The notes: generated by a model from the letters alone, not told the origin. A stretch of 64,000 nt of DNA from Candidatus Latescibacterota bacterium (GCA_022823465.1 JAJEHX010000010.1:1-64000); one strand, 5' to 3'; positions 43,292 through 53,896 are shown, counted from the stretch's first letter. Made by a program: numbers and translations.

Positions 43292-46200
43292 TCACCTCTC
43301 ATCCCCCTCATCCCCCCACTCCCTCCAGCCCTGCAGCAACGGGAAATACAGCCCGAGGGTAATGGGCCGGGAATCCATGGTCCGGATCAGGCTCGCGTAG
43401 CGTTTCAACTGGTCGCGGTATCGCTCTCGTTCGTTGTCGAGGAATCCTTCCAGGTCTCCTCCTGTATGGGCGCTCGTTTTGTAATCGATGATCCAGCGCC
43501 TGCCGTTGTCCACGAAGGTCCGGTCCAGGATGGACTGCCGGAACCTGCCCTCTACCATCGTCGATAGCCTGAACTCCCTCTCATCGCTTTCGTGACGCGA
43601 CAGGATCCATCGGCCGCGCTTGTCGTCGATGGTATTCGTCAGGGCCGATACCGTACGGAAGACCGCCTCGTCGAGTTTGTCGCCGTCCAGTCCCTCCCGC
43701 CTGAGCGCGGTATGGATGATCTCCTCGCTGAAGTCCATGCGATCCGGTACACGCATCCGCCGGAGCATCTCGTGCACGACGATCCCCACGCGCCGCTGAA
43801 GTTCACTCGCCCATTCGAAGGTTGGATGGTGTGTCTCGGAGTCTCTAGTCTCGACCGGCTGATGCCGCGGATCCAGATCGATATCTTCGGGCAGGGGCAG
43901 GGGATTCCAGTCCGCGGGCAGGCGCCTGAGCGGGACGCCGCGGAGCTTTTCGTCTACTGCATCGTCTTCTTCCTCATGCTCTGATTGATCCGTTTGATGC
44001 TCCGTCTCTCTGCGCGCGTTCCACGCCGCCTCGAATTCCGGTTCGATCGTGTTCCATACTTCCGCTAATAAAGTACGGGGATCGGGGGCCTTTATGGACT
44101 CATCATCGGAATCCAGGTTGGTGTGTCCCAGCAGATGCAGGCACTTACGGGCCCGCGTCGTCGCCACGTACAGAAGGCGGGTTCGTTCATGCGCCCGTTT
44201 CTTGGCGTTCATGCCCTGCAGACTCCCGTACAGGGGATCCCTGTCTCCGCCGACGCCGGGTATCGGCGCCAGCAGCAGGCGGGATTTATCGCCTTCCATG
44301 TACTCGCGCCACAACAGCAACTGCTGCTCTTCCGGTCGCGTGCGGCGGCCCAGGCCCGGTAGAATCACCGTGTCGAACTCCAGCCCCTTGGCCTTGTGGA
44401 TCGTCATCAACTGCAGGTTCGCGCTGGCTTCAACGTCGGCCCCCGCGAAAAGGCGGCTGACGTCTTCGGCGAACTTCCTCTCGTTCGGGATGCCCAAGCC
44501 GTCCTGCACTTTTTCCAGGAGATCCAGGTAGGCCGCGGCGTCTTCGAGCTCCGTCCTGTTCTCCAGGCAGGCCGGACCGCCCAGCGCGGTCCAGACGCCT
44601 TCCACCAGCCTGCGCAGGGGCAGCCTGCCCCGCTTCTCGAACGCGTCGCCGAGGACGGGAATCATGCGGCCAATGCGCGCCCGGCCGTCGGGAGACAGCC
44701 CTTCCTGCCGATCGGGGTCCCGAAGCAGATCCCAGACGGCCCGCGGGTTTTCGCCGCCGGCCAGCGCCTCGAGATCCGCGAGCGTGAGTCCGCACCATGG
44801 CGCCCGCAGGATCGACAGCCAGGCCAGGCGGTTGCCCGTGTGCACGAGGGCCTGGGTGAGCGCCACCAGGTCCTGCACCACCGGACGCTCGCCCAGAGCG
44901 TCGATCTCCACGGCGCGGAACTTCCTCCCGTTCCGGTGGAGTGCGGAGACGATACCGAAGAGGTGATTGCGGGCCAGGACCAGCACGGTGATGGTCTCCT
45001 CCGGCCACTTCGCATGGGTCTCGTCGATGATCTCGACGACACGTTCGGCCTCGGCTTCGTGATCCGCTCCCAGGAACGGATGTACGCGTACGGCACTGTC
45101 GGGATTTGTGTCCTTGAATGCCTCGGCGGGTTTGTACGTCACCGCTCCGGTGAGTACGTCCTCGGTGTCGGGGAACGCCTCGCCCAACGCGCCGTTCACC
45201 CATCCCACGATGGCCGGGAAGGAACGGAAATTGACCGACAGCGTGAGGGGGGTCAGTTCGATGGCGCCGATCCCGTTCTTCCGGGCCTGCAGGAAGAGTC
45301 CCACCTCCGCCTCGCGGAAGCCGTAGATCGACTGCATCGGATCGCCGACCAGGAACAGCGTCCGGCCATCTCCGGGCTGCCAGTCCCTGATGAGCCGGCA
45401 GAGCAGGTCATACTGGCTCTGGGACGTGTCTTGGAACTCGTCGATCAGCAGATGCCGGATCTGGCAGTCGAGCGCATGGGCCAGGTCGGTCGGCGCCGAG
45501 TCCGTCCCCAGGGCGGTTCGCGCTCCGATCGCGATCTCCGTGAAATCCACGCACCCTTCTTCCTGGAACACCCGCCGCAGTTGGTCGACGGCCAGCGGCA
45601 ACAGGAGCATCAGGGCGTTCAGGATTTCCCACTGTGTCTCCTCGAAACGCGGCAGGGGCAGGGAACGTAACGCGTGCAATGAAGCGATGGCGTCGTCGTC
45701 CAGTTCGATGTCGGCAAGCCGTGCTTTGGCGTCGCGTCCGGCAGCGTCTGCGGGAAATCCCTGTCTCTTCGTGACACTCTTTCGCCTTGACCCCTGCGCG
45801 GTAAGGAACATCTCGGCGAGTCCCAGCCAGGCAGGCAGCGAATCTGCCGAGGCATCGGGGAAGGACTGGAGATTGAAACAGGTGTCCAGGGCGGTCGTCT
45901 GGCCGGTCGTCTGGCCGTCTGCAAGGATTTCGTTCCGAAGATTACCGGCCGCGAAGCGGGCGAGTTCCACGGCCTCTGCACGGTACCCCGCGGGGAATGC
46001 CGCATCGGCCGCCTGCAAAGCGCCTTCGACAACCCGCCGGATCGTAGCCTCTAGTTCGGCCCGCAGCGCGTCGGGGTTGGGTGCCGGGTCCGGGTTGGGC
46101 ACCTTATCTGGCCCGGGCGCTGTTACGGACCCAGGTGCCGGATCGGGCCCGGGCGCCCTCTCACCGGCCACATGCCGCATCCACTGGTCCCGGCTCCCCA

Positions 46201-46792
46201 GCATGATGCTCAACAACCGCTCGATCCTTCCGACGTAATTGTCCAGGTGCGCCAGCAGTTTGGACAGCGCTTCAGACACATTGTCGGGCGTTTCCTCCGT
46301 ATCCAGGGAGGCAACCGTCAGGCGGGCCGCGCGGTCATACAGATACCCGGCATCGTCGATGGGCTGCCGCGCCGCGCCCATGCGGGAAACCCAGGGCATC
46401 TGCCGGACCAGCATGGCGCAAAGGGAGTCGATGGTCTGGATCCGAAGACGCGACGGGTGTTCGGCCAGGTGCCAGTTCAACCTGTTGTTTCGTTCCAGGG
46501 CGTCCCGGGCGATCTGCCAGGTGTGCTTTTCATGGGGGGTCGAGGGCTGTGACCCGGCGGCGCGCTGCAGGGCGGCGATGATCCGGTGGCGCATTTCGGC
46601 GGCCGCCTTTCGCGTAAAGGTAATGGCGACGACGGCCTCGGGCCGGTCCACCCGGGCAAGCAGGGTCAGGAACCGCCGGATCAGCAACTCGGTCTTCCCG
46701 GACCCCGCGGGCGCCTGCACGATGAAGGACCGGGTGGGGTCGAGCGCCCGCAGACGCTGTTCCCAGTCCGGCATGAGGTCAGTCATCGCCAT
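43292..46792 (-). CDS. AddA-like helicase-nuclease
   Basis: A 1166-residue UvrD-like superfamily 1 helicase with a C-terminal RecB-type nuclease. Walker A APAGSGKTELL near residue 27; motif Ia ITFTRKAAAEMR; Walker B LLIDEFQDTSQSQ; motif VI LLYVATTRARKCLHLLG. The PD-(D/E)XK nuclease has RWIIDYKTSAH near residue 1090, with QLKRYASLI after it. Function: resects double-strand breaks and degrades linear DNA together with the product of the next gene. A Pro/Asp/Gly-rich repeated linker (about 220-240) sits between motifs. It overlaps the upstream partner gene by 14 nt, so they are translationally coupled. Confidence 0.9.
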   Translation of the reverse strand: MAMTDLMPDWEQRLRALDPTRSFIVQAPAGSGKTELLIRRFLTLLARVDRPEAVVAITFTRKAAAEMRHRIIAALQRAAGSQPSTPHEKHTWQIARDALERNNRLNWHLAEHPSRLRIQTIDSLCAMLVRQMPWVSRMGAARQPIDDAGYLYDRAARLTVASLDTEETPDNVSEALSKLLAHLDNYVGRIERLLSIMLGSRDQWMRHVAGERAPGPDPAPGSVTAPGPDKVPNPDPAPNPDALRAELEATIRRVVEGALQAADAAFPAGYRAEAVELARFAAGNLRNEILADGQTTGQTTALDTCFNLQSFPDASADSLPAWLGLAEMFLTAQGSRRKSVTKRQGFPADAAGRDAKARLADIELDDDAIASLHALRSLPLPRFEETQWEILNALMLLLPLAVDQLRRVFQEEGCVDFTEIAIGARTALGTDSAPTDLAHALDCQIRHLLIDEFQDTSQSQYDLLCRLIRDWQPGDGRTLFLVGDPMQSIYGFREAEVGLFLQARKNGIGAIELTPLTLSVNFRSFPAIVGWVNGALGEAFPDTEDVLTGAVTYKPAEAFKDTNPDSAVRVHPFLGADHEAEAERVVEIIDETHAKWPEETITVLVLARNHLFGIVSALHRNGRKFRAVEIDALGERPVVQDLVALTQALVHTGNRLAWLSILRAPWCGLTLADLEALAGGENPRAVWDLLRDPDRQEGLSPDGRARIGRMIPVLGDAFEKRGRLPLRRLVEGVWTALGGPACLENRTELEDAAAYLDLLEKVQDGLGIPNERKFAEDVSRLFAGADVEASANLQLMTIHKAKGLEFDTVILPGLGRRTRPEEQQLLLWREYMEGDKSRLLLAPIPGVGGDRDPLYGSLQGMNAKKRAHERTRLLYVATTRARKCLHLLGHTNLDSDDESIKAPDPRTLLAEVWNTIEPEFEAAWNARRETEHQTDQSEHEEEDDAVDEKLRGVPLRRLPADWNPLPLPEDIDLDPRHQPVETRDSETHHPTFEWASELQRRVGIVVHEMLRRMRVPDRMDFSEEIIHTALRREGLDGDKLDEAVFRTVSALTNTIDDKRGRWILSRHESDEREFRLSTMVEGRFRQSILDRTFVDNGRRWIIDYKTSAHTGGDLEGFLDNERERYRDQLKRYASLIRTMDSRPITLGLYFPLLQGWREWGDEGDER

Positions 46793-49424
46793 CCTCCAGT
46801 TCGACGGTGCCCTGGCTTATTCGGCACAGGGACGGCAGCGCGCAATACCTGCAGGTCTGGTGCGGGTTCTTGGGATCGACCGCCGCCAGGCCCAATCTGT
46901 AGTCGCGGCCGAGCTTGTCCAGGACCTCTCCCCACGCTTCGATCGTGTCCGCCAGCGACGCCTCGTCGTCGGGCGCTTTGACACCGCGCCCGGGAACGAT
47001 TTCCGTGGACTTGGCCAGGCCCCGGAATTCCACTTTCCCGGCCGTAATCCTGCCGAAGACCACGCCCGCTACGTGATCGTCCGTGGCCACGGCATAGATG
47101 GGCAATTGGGGCTCATCCGGCCGGGGTCCCTCCCAGCCGGACGGACTGCACGCCCCCGTCTTGTAGTCGATAATGACGATTTCCTCGTTCTCGAGGCGGT
47201 CCACCCGGTCGGCCCGGATGCTCACCTCGATGCCGCCCACCGTGGCGCGTTGCCACTTCTCCTGCTCGAGCACCGTGAAGGGCGATCGCTCCATTTCCAG
47301 TTGCAACCAGTTCCCGATGATGCCTTCGAGCCGGGCCTGCTCGATTTCAACGAAACGGGGATTGCGTAGCGCCCGGTCGCCCAGTTGATTCAGGATCTCG
47401 GTACTGACGCGCAAGCGCACGAGGATCTCCAGTTCGTCCTCCGTCTGGGAAAGCAGCCCGTCGTGCGATTGCAGTTGTTCCCACACGCGCTCGAGAATGC
47501 GGTGAACCAGGTTCCCCCGGTCTAGCGCGTCCAGTCCCGGCGCCGCCTCGTCCGGCGCCCTGGCGCCAAGACGCAGTTCGGCAAAGGCCTTGAAGGGACA
47601 GGCCGCCTGGAGCGTGAACAGGTAGGTCCCGCCGGTAAGCGCCGCATCGCCGCACGGCGGGCCGCGATGGTCGTGTAGGGTCTCCACGCTGGCAGCGTCC
47701 TGGAGCTGTTCCGCGTAACCGGGCGACGCGAGGAGTCCCAGGTCGGCGACAGACTTTTCCGGCAACGAAATGAAAAGGGGACTGACCCTGAGATCCGCAT
47801 CCTCTTCCCGCTCGGGATAGCTGACGACAATCGACGGCGCGCTCGAAAGCAGGCGGCCGGTGAGCATACGGTGATAGTCCAGTTCCCGCGCCGGGGACGA
47901 CCCGGGCAGCTCGAAACGGCGCTGCAGGCGAAGGGGAAGGAACGGATCGGGCCGGCGGACCGCCGGCCAGGCGCCGTCGTGCATGCCCATGATCCAGAGC
48001 CTGTCGAAATGGAGGCCGGCGGTTTCAAGCAGGCCCAGAACCTGGACCGGCGCGCGCGCCGACTCCGGTTGAAACAGCCGGGATGACGCGAGGTCTCGCA
48101 GGATGCCTGTCGCCGCACCGAGTGGAACGGGCCCCGAGACGCTATCCAGTTTCGAGAGTTCGGCAAGCAACTCTCTCCAGACTTCCAGGGTCTGGTACTC
48201 GATACTGTCGAGTGCCCGGTCGCCCGGCCATCCGAGGTCCCCGAGATAATCCGAGAGGACCGGCGCCCAGTCGCTCGGCATGCGCGGGGCCTGCAGGGTC
48301 CTGTACCGGTCCGTCCACGGCCCGAAGCGGGCGACAAGTTCGGGACAGTGGTGGGCGGTGTCCTCATTTCGTGCGAGGCCGATGATGTCCCACAGGGAAA
48401 CATGGGTCTGTCGCCGAGATCGCAGGGTTACGTCCAGCAGGGCGCGGCTCGTCATCTCCGCCTCGGAACCGTGCAGGAACGGCGATCGCAATATCCGGCT
48501 GGCCAGCTCGATCGGGATGTCCAGGGGATCCGTCTCCAGGATCAGGAACGCCGTATTGACAAGCGGGTATTCGTCGGCGGGAAGCCCGAGGGAGATGTTG
48601 AAGAGCCGATTGGGGTCCAATTCTGGCCGGAGCCGGGTGCGGGGATGGAACACCGCACCGAAGACGCGCTCGACCTCGCTGCGGTGCTGCTCCAGGTCGG
48701 GATCGACGACACCGATCTGAAACGCAGGGGACGAGGCGTCTGGCTCGTTTTCCAGGGTGCGGCGCGCCCATTCGGCGGCGGCGCGGATTTCTCGGCTGGC
48801 GTCAGGCAGGCCCACGCGTACGCCGTCGCCCACGGCATCCGGGTGTTCGCGATCCCGCACATCCACCCCGCGCCGGACCAGGGCGCCGGCAAGCCGTTGC
48901 TGGCCAGGCGTCCGTTCATGGAACCCCGCGAACTCGACTTCTTCGGGGACAGGGACTTCTCCTCCTTCGATGAGGCCCGCGAGCATCGAGGGCAGTTCCG
49001 CGTTCGAGAACCAGCCGTTCTCGCGGCAGCGACTTCGGAACTCCCGGGCCCACGCCTGGAAGGCCGCGGGATCCGCGGAATCCTTCCACTCCGGCGCGTC
49101 GAGCGACAGGTTCCAGTCGCAGACAAGGCCCCAGGATTTTAGTGCTGCCTCGGCCGTCGCGGGGACGTCCAGCAGCGTGTTGCCCGTCTGCGAACGAATG
49201 ATCTCTTCCCAGATCACCCGTTCTTCGGCCGGCCAGAGCAGCCGGTCTGATGTGGCTGCCCCGTGGTCGGAAAACAACCACGTATTCCACAGATCCTGCA
49301 GCCAGGCCGACAAGGGCAGGATATGCGCCGCCGGCCAGCAGGAAAGGCCCGCCGTCTGCTGTTCCTGGTCGTATTCCTGGCGGAGTTCGCGGGAAAGCCG
49401 GGTGGTCGCGGTGATGACGGTCAT
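46779..49424 (-). CDS. AddB-like nuclease with iron-sulfur motif
   Basis: An 881-residue protein. The C terminus is a PD-(D/E)XK nuclease (EIVIIDYKTGAC near 740) with the Cys set typical of AddB Fe-S nucleases: ACPFKAF near 605, then CRYCALPSLC at the end. The N-terminal two-thirds is helicase-like, but the Walker A position reads ITATTRLSRELRQEY, with no GxGKT. So it is an inactivated helicase plus active nuclease, as in the branch of AddB-like proteins found in many Proteobacteria. Partner: the AddA-like helicase downstream. They replace RecBCD. Confidence 0.85.
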   Translation of the reverse strand: MTVITATTRLSRELRQEYDQEQQTAGLSCWPAAHILPLSAWLQDLWNTWLFSDHGAATSDRLLWPAEERVIWEEIIRSQTGNTLLDVPATAEAALKSWGLVCDWNLSLDAPEWKDSADPAAFQAWAREFRSRCRENGWFSNAELPSMLAGLIEGGEVPVPEEVEFAGFHERTPGQQRLAGALVRRGVDVRDREHPDAVGDGVRVGLPDASREIRAAAEWARRTLENEPDASSPAFQIGVVDPDLEQHRSEVERVFGAVFHPRTRLRPELDPNRLFNISLGLPADEYPLVNTAFLILETDPLDIPIELASRILRSPFLHGSEAEMTSRALLDVTLRSRRQTHVSLWDIIGLARNEDTAHHCPELVARFGPWTDRYRTLQAPRMPSDWAPVLSDYLGDLGWPGDRALDSIEYQTLEVWRELLAELSKLDSVSGPVPLGAATGILRDLASSRLFQPESARAPVQVLGLLETAGLHFDRLWIMGMHDGAWPAVRRPDPFLPLRLQRRFELPGSSPARELDYHRMLTGRLLSSAPSIVVSYPEREEDADLRVSPLFISLPEKSVADLGLLASPGYAEQLQDAASVETLHDHRGPPCGDAALTGGTYLFTLQAACPFKAFAELRLGARAPDEAAPGLDALDRGNLVHRILERVWEQLQSHDGLLSQTEDELEILVRLRVSTEILNQLGDRALRNPRFVEIEQARLEGIIGNWLQLEMERSPFTVLEQEKWQRATVGGIEVSIRADRVDRLENEEIVIIDYKTGACSPSGWEGPRPDEPQLPIYAVATDDHVAGVVFGRITAGKVEFRGLAKSTEIVPGRGVKAPDDEASLADTIEAWGEVLDKLGRDYRLGLAAVDPKNPHQTCRYCALPSLCRISQGTVELEDGDD

Positions 49425-49480
49425 GGTGGGGAGTAGCCAAAAGGATTGGCGATTTAATGGACGTGCGGTGTTATAAATAA

Positions 49481-50203
49481 TCAGTACTGCCAGTCTTCAT
49501 GCGCGAGAGGAGCACTGTTTAATTCGTCGCGGTAAAGTCGCCATTGAGGCAGGTGTGAATCCATCAATTCTCTGAACCGGTCGTTATGCCTACGTTCGAT
49601 CAAGTGGACCATTTCGTGCACGAGGATGTACAGCAGGCAGGATGGAGGTTTCTTAGCCAGTTCCAGGTTCAACCAGATGCGTTTCGCTTCGATGTTGCAG
49701 GAGCCCCAGAGGGTTTTCATCCTCTTGATACGGAATTCGTTTATAGTTATTCCAACTTTAGACTCCCATTCGGTCTTCAATGACAACACCTGATTCCGAA
49801 GTTGGCGACGGTACCATCGGTGTAGTACAGCTTCCCTTTCGTTTCGGTCGGCAGACGGGCGAACACGAATTTCCATTCTCGTATTGTTTAACAGGCGGAC
49901 ACAAGGCGGACCATCGAACTCACTCACCTGTAGCCGATAGCGACGCCCCCGGTAATAATGACTTTCACCCGACACGAACTCACGCTGAGACTGTCGGACT
50001 TGCTTTTCGAACTCGGCCTGTTTCTTCCGAATCCATGCCAGACGTGAGACCACCGCTGTCCGGATGGCGTCGTCATCGAGATGCAACGGTGCGGCTACGC
50101 GGATTCTGCCGTTTGGTGGATACACTCCCAAGTGAAGGTTCTTGATGTCCTTTCGAACGATCTCGACCACAATTCCTCTTACTTCGATGAGTCTACTACT
50201 CAC
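49481..50203 (-). CDS. YgjP-like (DUF45) zinc metallopeptidase
   Basis: A 240-residue protein of the YgjP/SprT-related family. Zn motif VHEMVHLIERRHNDRF supplies HExxH and the distal His; WGSC ahead of it is also diagnostic. The GTG start is placed 1 nt after the hsdR stop, with AAGGA about 9 nt upstream. An upstream ATG inside hsdR is less likely. Genes of this type often end type I restriction operons. Role unproven; a peptidase or a chaperone for the complex is possible. Confidence 0.85.
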   Translation of the reverse strand: MSSRLIEVRGIVVEIVRKDIKNLHLGVYPPNGRIRVAAPLHLDDDAIRTAVVSRLAWIRKKQAEFEKQVRQSQREFVSGESHYYRGRRYRLQVSEFDGPPCVRLLNNTRMEIRVRPSADRNEREAVLHRWYRRQLRNQVLSLKTEWESKVGITINEFRIKRMKTLWGSCNIEAKRIWLNLELAKKPPSCLLYILVHEMVHLIERRHNDRFRELMDSHLPQWRLYRDELNSAPLAHEDWQY

Positions 50204-50204
50204 C

Positions 50205-53200
50205 TCAGTATTCCTTCTGGTTCTTCGCAATTTCGAAAATCGTCTCGACGAGTGTATCGTTTCCGTCCAATTCGGACTTAATTGCATTACGAATCTTACG
50301 TTCTTTCATCGTATTGCCCCGCCAGTCATCCATTTTTGCAATCCTTATCGTCTTATCCAATGATAAGGCTTTCGACTCCGTAACATCCTCGGTCGATTCA
50401 AACGGGAAGTCGGGCGTTTGTTGTGCGACTTTCAGGCCCTGAACTCCAACCAGATTGTCGTATAGAGATCTCAATGCCGAGGTGTTTATGGTCGAAGGAT
50501 AGGACTCGGAGGTATCGGAAGCCGGATTATGTACTTTTTGTGCCAATTCAACTATCTGAGCCAGGTATTCCTTGTATTCTAGCGCTTCCTGCTTGCGTTG
50601 GCGAATCAGATCATCCAGCAATCGCGACATCTTCTCATAGTACTTTGGATTGACAGGTGTCTCATCGATGATCAGTCGACGGACGTTATTCTCAATGGTC
50701 GAACTTACCGCTTCGTTGTCCTCTCGCATGGTTTCAGGTAGCGCATCGACGGCATCTTCACCATCCCGGACGATCAGTTGTACCAGTGTCATGTCGTCGA
50801 ACGTGGAGACCTGCTCACTTGCCTCTGCACGGATGTAGGTATCGAGCAGGTGACGCATAGCGGGCTCGTACATCTTCATATCGACATAGTCTCCGCTGTT
50901 AAGCTTGACCTCTTTCCGGGCCTTCTCGTAGTGGTCCACTTCGGCTCTGATCTTGCAAGTCTCGGTATCGGAATAGCCTGCTTCCTGCATTTCATTTGCC
51001 AGGTTAGCATATGCGCGAAGGTATGCGACCACCAATTTGTAGAACGCGACCCGCTTGGGTTCATTTTCCCTGAGCTGCTCGGCATCGCCGCTTTCCTGTC
51101 CACAGAAGTACTTGATATAGGCGGACGTATCACGAGGCGGTTCGACAGGCTCCGTTAGCGCCTTGATTGCTTCCCTTGCTTCCTCCAACCGCTCGCGACC
51201 TTGCTGAAGCCGATCCTTTAGCAGACCCTTTACATCTTCGGCATCGTAGCCATCGAAGGCCGCGCCGGTATAATCGTTGATCGACTGTTCCAGCGATCTG
51301 AAGAGATCTTTGTAGTCAATAATGTATCCGTATTCCTTGTCCTCGCCGTCAAGACGGTTGACACGGCAGATCGCCTGGAACAGCCCGTGGTCCTGCATAT
51401 GCTTGTCGATGTAGAGGCAGGTCGCGGGAGGCGCGTCGAATCCGGTCAGCAGCTTGTCCACCACGATCAGGAGTTTCATCTGCCCTGGACTTTCGATGAA
51501 ACGCTTTTTTGCTTCCTGCTCGAACCGGTCGGCCTTTTGCATGGCCGAGTCTTCAGGTTCGTTGAAGTGATCCGCAAGCATCTTGCGGTAGACTTTGTAC
51601 TTGAGCAGTTTCTCCGTGACTCCTTCGCCAGTCTCCTCCCCTTTTAAGTCCGCGGTGGCCGGTCGATAGGAGGTGACAATGGCGCATTTCCCCTCCAGGC
51701 CATGGTTCTGAAACATCTCATAGATGCGACAGGCCGAGTAGATGCTGTCCGAGACGAGCAAAGCGTTGCCCCGGTCGCTCTTTAGTCGGTCACGCGTCTC
51801 CATATCGATCAGGATGTCCGCGACGATCTTTTCCAAACGGTCCTGTGAACTCAACACCCTCCGCATCGTGCCCCAGCGTCGCTTGAGCTGGGCCTTTGCC
51901 ACATCGCTCAGCCCCTTGGTCTTGACGTCGAACCACAGATCAACCTTATCCTGAGCGGTGATGTTCTGATCTATGTCGCGTGCCTCATATCGAAGGTCCA
52001 GCACCACGCCGTCGTTCACCGCTTCGTCGTACTTGTAGGTATGTATGTAGGGTCCAAAGGTCTCGATGCTTCGCCGCTTGTCATCTCTAAGCAACGGGGT
52101 ACCGGTAAACCCGATCAGCGTGGCTTCCGGTAGCAGCGAGGTCATTGCCGCGTGGAGCTTACCGGACTGCGTACGGTGGCACTCGTCCACGAAGACGAAT
52201 ATTTCGCCTTTAGCATGGAAGTTGTCGGGAAGGTGTTTCCGGATGTCGTCAAAGAACGCCTCGATATCGCCTTCTTCAGACGCGCCGAATTTATGGATCA
52301 GTGAGCAAACCAACCACTCGTTGGTGGTGTTCAGTACATGGACCAGATCGGCACCGGAATTGGTCCGGTGGATGTCTTCGCTGACGCCCATGAATACCTT
52401 TTCAATCTGTTCGTCCAGTTCCGTGCGATCTGTGATGATAAGGACGCGACCGCCGCTTACGTTCTCGCGTATCCACTTCGCCAGCCAGACCATGGTCAGG
52501 CTCTTGCCGCTGCCCTGGGTGTGCCATATGATGCCTCCTTCGCGCCGGTTTACGCGCTCCCGGGCGGCTCGTACGCCGAAGTACTGGTTGTGTCGGCAGG
52601 TCTTCTTGTTACCCGTGTCAAAGACGATGAAGTCGTGCACGATCTCCAACAGCCGCTTCTTGTCGCAAAGTTGAGCCAGTTCGCGATGCAGAGGATTGTC
52701 ACCGACTGTGTTTGAGGGTTCTTGTTCCTTCCAGCGCAACCAGTATTTCTCAGGCGTCTCTATTGCTCCGTATCGAAGCCCCTCTGTCTCGTTGCCCGCC
52801 ATGACCAGTTGCACGGTGGTGAAGAATGGCTGGATGAACTCCTTCTTCTGGCTGTCGAGGTTCTGCCGGATGCCCTCGCTTACCGACACGGTGGAGCGCT
52901 TCAGTTCCAGCACGCCTATGGCGATCCCATTGACGTAAAGGACAAGATCGGGCCTCCGCGTATTCTCGCCGATTATGGTCACCTCCACGGCGATGGCGAA
53001 ATCGTTATTCGCAGGGTTTTCCCAATCGATCAGCCAGACGGTCTGGATCTGCTCCCCCACGTCGGGCTGGACCCTTACGCCGTAGCGCAGCAGTCCATAC
53101 AACTCCCGGTTGGCGTCGTAAAGCTTCTTGCTACCGCCGAGTGCCGTTGCCTGGTTTAAAGCAAAAAGCGTCCTGGCGATGATCTTTTCATCATGGCCAT

Positions 53201-53354
53201 TACGTTTCAGCCAGACGGTGACCAGATTCTTTTCTACGTTGCAGTTGTCGGGGCGGTTCTTCCAATCGCCGAGATACTCGTAGTCGAGTACCTCGTCAAA
53301 AAATGCCACAACGCGCTGCTGTGTAAGGATCTCCTGTTCGCCGACTTTGCTCAT
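50205..53354 (-). CDS. hsdR: Type I restriction enzyme, HsdR subunit
   Basis: A 1049-residue motor and nuclease subunit. The N-terminal PD-(D/E)XK nuclease shows RRPDLVLYVNGIAIGVLELK (Asp, then Glu and Lys). The translocase has Walker A HTQGSGKSLTM, DECHRTQ, IGFTGTPLL and the helicase-C motif KLLIVVDKLLTGFDAPP. The C-terminal helical region binds the methylase core. It cuts unmodified DNA far from the recognition site after ATP-driven translocation. Unusually it lies 9 kb from hsdM/S, separated by an inserted cargo of eight genes, and follows the fitAB pair by 111 nt. It probably depends on the fitAB promoter or its own. Confidence 0.95.
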   Translation of the reverse strand: MSKVGEQEILTQQRVVAFFDEVLDYEYLGDWKNRPDNCNVEKNLVTVWLKRNGHDEKIIARTLFALNQATALGGSKKLYDANRELYGLLRYGVRVQPDVGEQIQTVWLIDWENPANNDFAIAVEVTIIGENTRRPDLVLYVNGIAIGVLELKRSTVSVSEGIRQNLDSQKKEFIQPFFTTVQLVMAGNETEGLRYGAIETPEKYWLRWKEQEPSNTVGDNPLHRELAQLCDKKRLLEIVHDFIVFDTGNKKTCRHNQYFGVRAARERVNRREGGIIWHTQGSGKSLTMVWLAKWIRENVSGGRVLIITDRTELDEQIEKVFMGVSEDIHRTNSGADLVHVLNTTNEWLVCSLIHKFGASEEGDIEAFFDDIRKHLPDNFHAKGEIFVFVDECHRTQSGKLHAAMTSLLPEATLIGFTGTPLLRDDKRRSIETFGPYIHTYKYDEAVNDGVVLDLRYEARDIDQNITAQDKVDLWFDVKTKGLSDVAKAQLKRRWGTMRRVLSSQDRLEKIVADILIDMETRDRLKSDRGNALLVSDSIYSACRIYEMFQNHGLEGKCAIVTSYRPATADLKGEETGEGVTEKLLKYKVYRKMLADHFNEPEDSAMQKADRFEQEAKKRFIESPGQMKLLIVVDKLLTGFDAPPATCLYIDKHMQDHGLFQAICRVNRLDGEDKEYGYIIDYKDLFRSLEQSINDYTGAAFDGYDAEDVKGLLKDRLQQGRERLEEAREAIKALTEPVEPPRDTSAYIKYFCGQESGDAEQLRENEPKRVAFYKLVVAYLRAYANLANEMQEAGYSDTETCKIRAEVDHYEKARKEVKLNSGDYVDMKMYEPAMRHLLDTYIRAEASEQVSTFDDMTLVQLIVRDGEDAVDALPETMREDNEAVSSTIENNVRRLIIDETPVNPKYYEKMSRLLDDLIRQRKQEALEYKEYLAQIVELAQKVHNPASDTSESYPSTINTSALRSLYDNLVGVQGLKVAQQTPDFPFESTEDVTESKALSLDKTIRIAKMDDWRGNTMKERKIRNAIKSELDGNDTLVETIFEIAKNQKEY

Positions 53355-53465
53355 GAGTTTACACTCTCCGACATCAGACTTGCTGAGATGGATAGCATCC
53401 CGTTTTTCAGGCGTTGTAATAAGGATATGACAGCCGATTCACTCCGACAATAGTTCATGAAGCAA

Positions 53466-53885
53466 TTAAACGAACCATGGGTTGATTACTTCAATTCCAC
53501 AATGCTCAAAATCACCGACATTACGTGTTGCTACAGCCGCTCCATGGCATCTTGCGATTGCCGCCAACTGGCAATCAGCGAAGCTGATCGGCATCCCTAT
53601 AGCTCGTCTACCGGCAGCGATCACTGCGTGCAAACGCGCGGCATCGCTGTCAAAGGGAAGAATGCGTCGCTCGAAATCTTCCCGAAGCATATTCTCGACT
53701 TCAGATGCCAGTCTTTCACGCCGAAGACCCGCGGGCAGAATTGCAACGCCGAAGCGCAACTCGGCTTCAGTGACAGCCGAGAGGTATACATCTTCAGTGA
53801 TTTGCGCATCAAGCCAAGAAATCACGGAGGGATCAGGCGCGGGACGCGTCAGTTCTGATACGACATTAGTATCGAGAAGGATCAT
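53466..53885 (-). CDS. FitB-like PIN-domain toxin
   Basis: A 139-residue PIN toxin: MILLDTNVVSELTRP (Asp5), LSAVTEAELRFGV (Glu about 41), ISFADCQLAAIARCHG (Asp about 103), VATRNVGDFE (Asp about 124). These are the FitB/VapC active-site positions. It pairs with the FitA-like gene 11 nt upstream. Mg-dependent RNase held inactive until the antitoxin is lost. It lies inside the restriction locus, suggesting stabilisation of the island. Confidence 0.9.
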   Translation of the reverse strand: MILLDTNVVSELTRPAPDPSVISWLDAQITEDVYLSAVTEAELRFGVAILPAGLRRERLASEVENMLREDFERRILPFDSDAARLHAVIAAGRRAIGMPISFADCQLAAIARCHGAAVATRNVGDFEHCGIEVINPWFV

Positions 53886-53896
53886 TCAGGAGGAAC

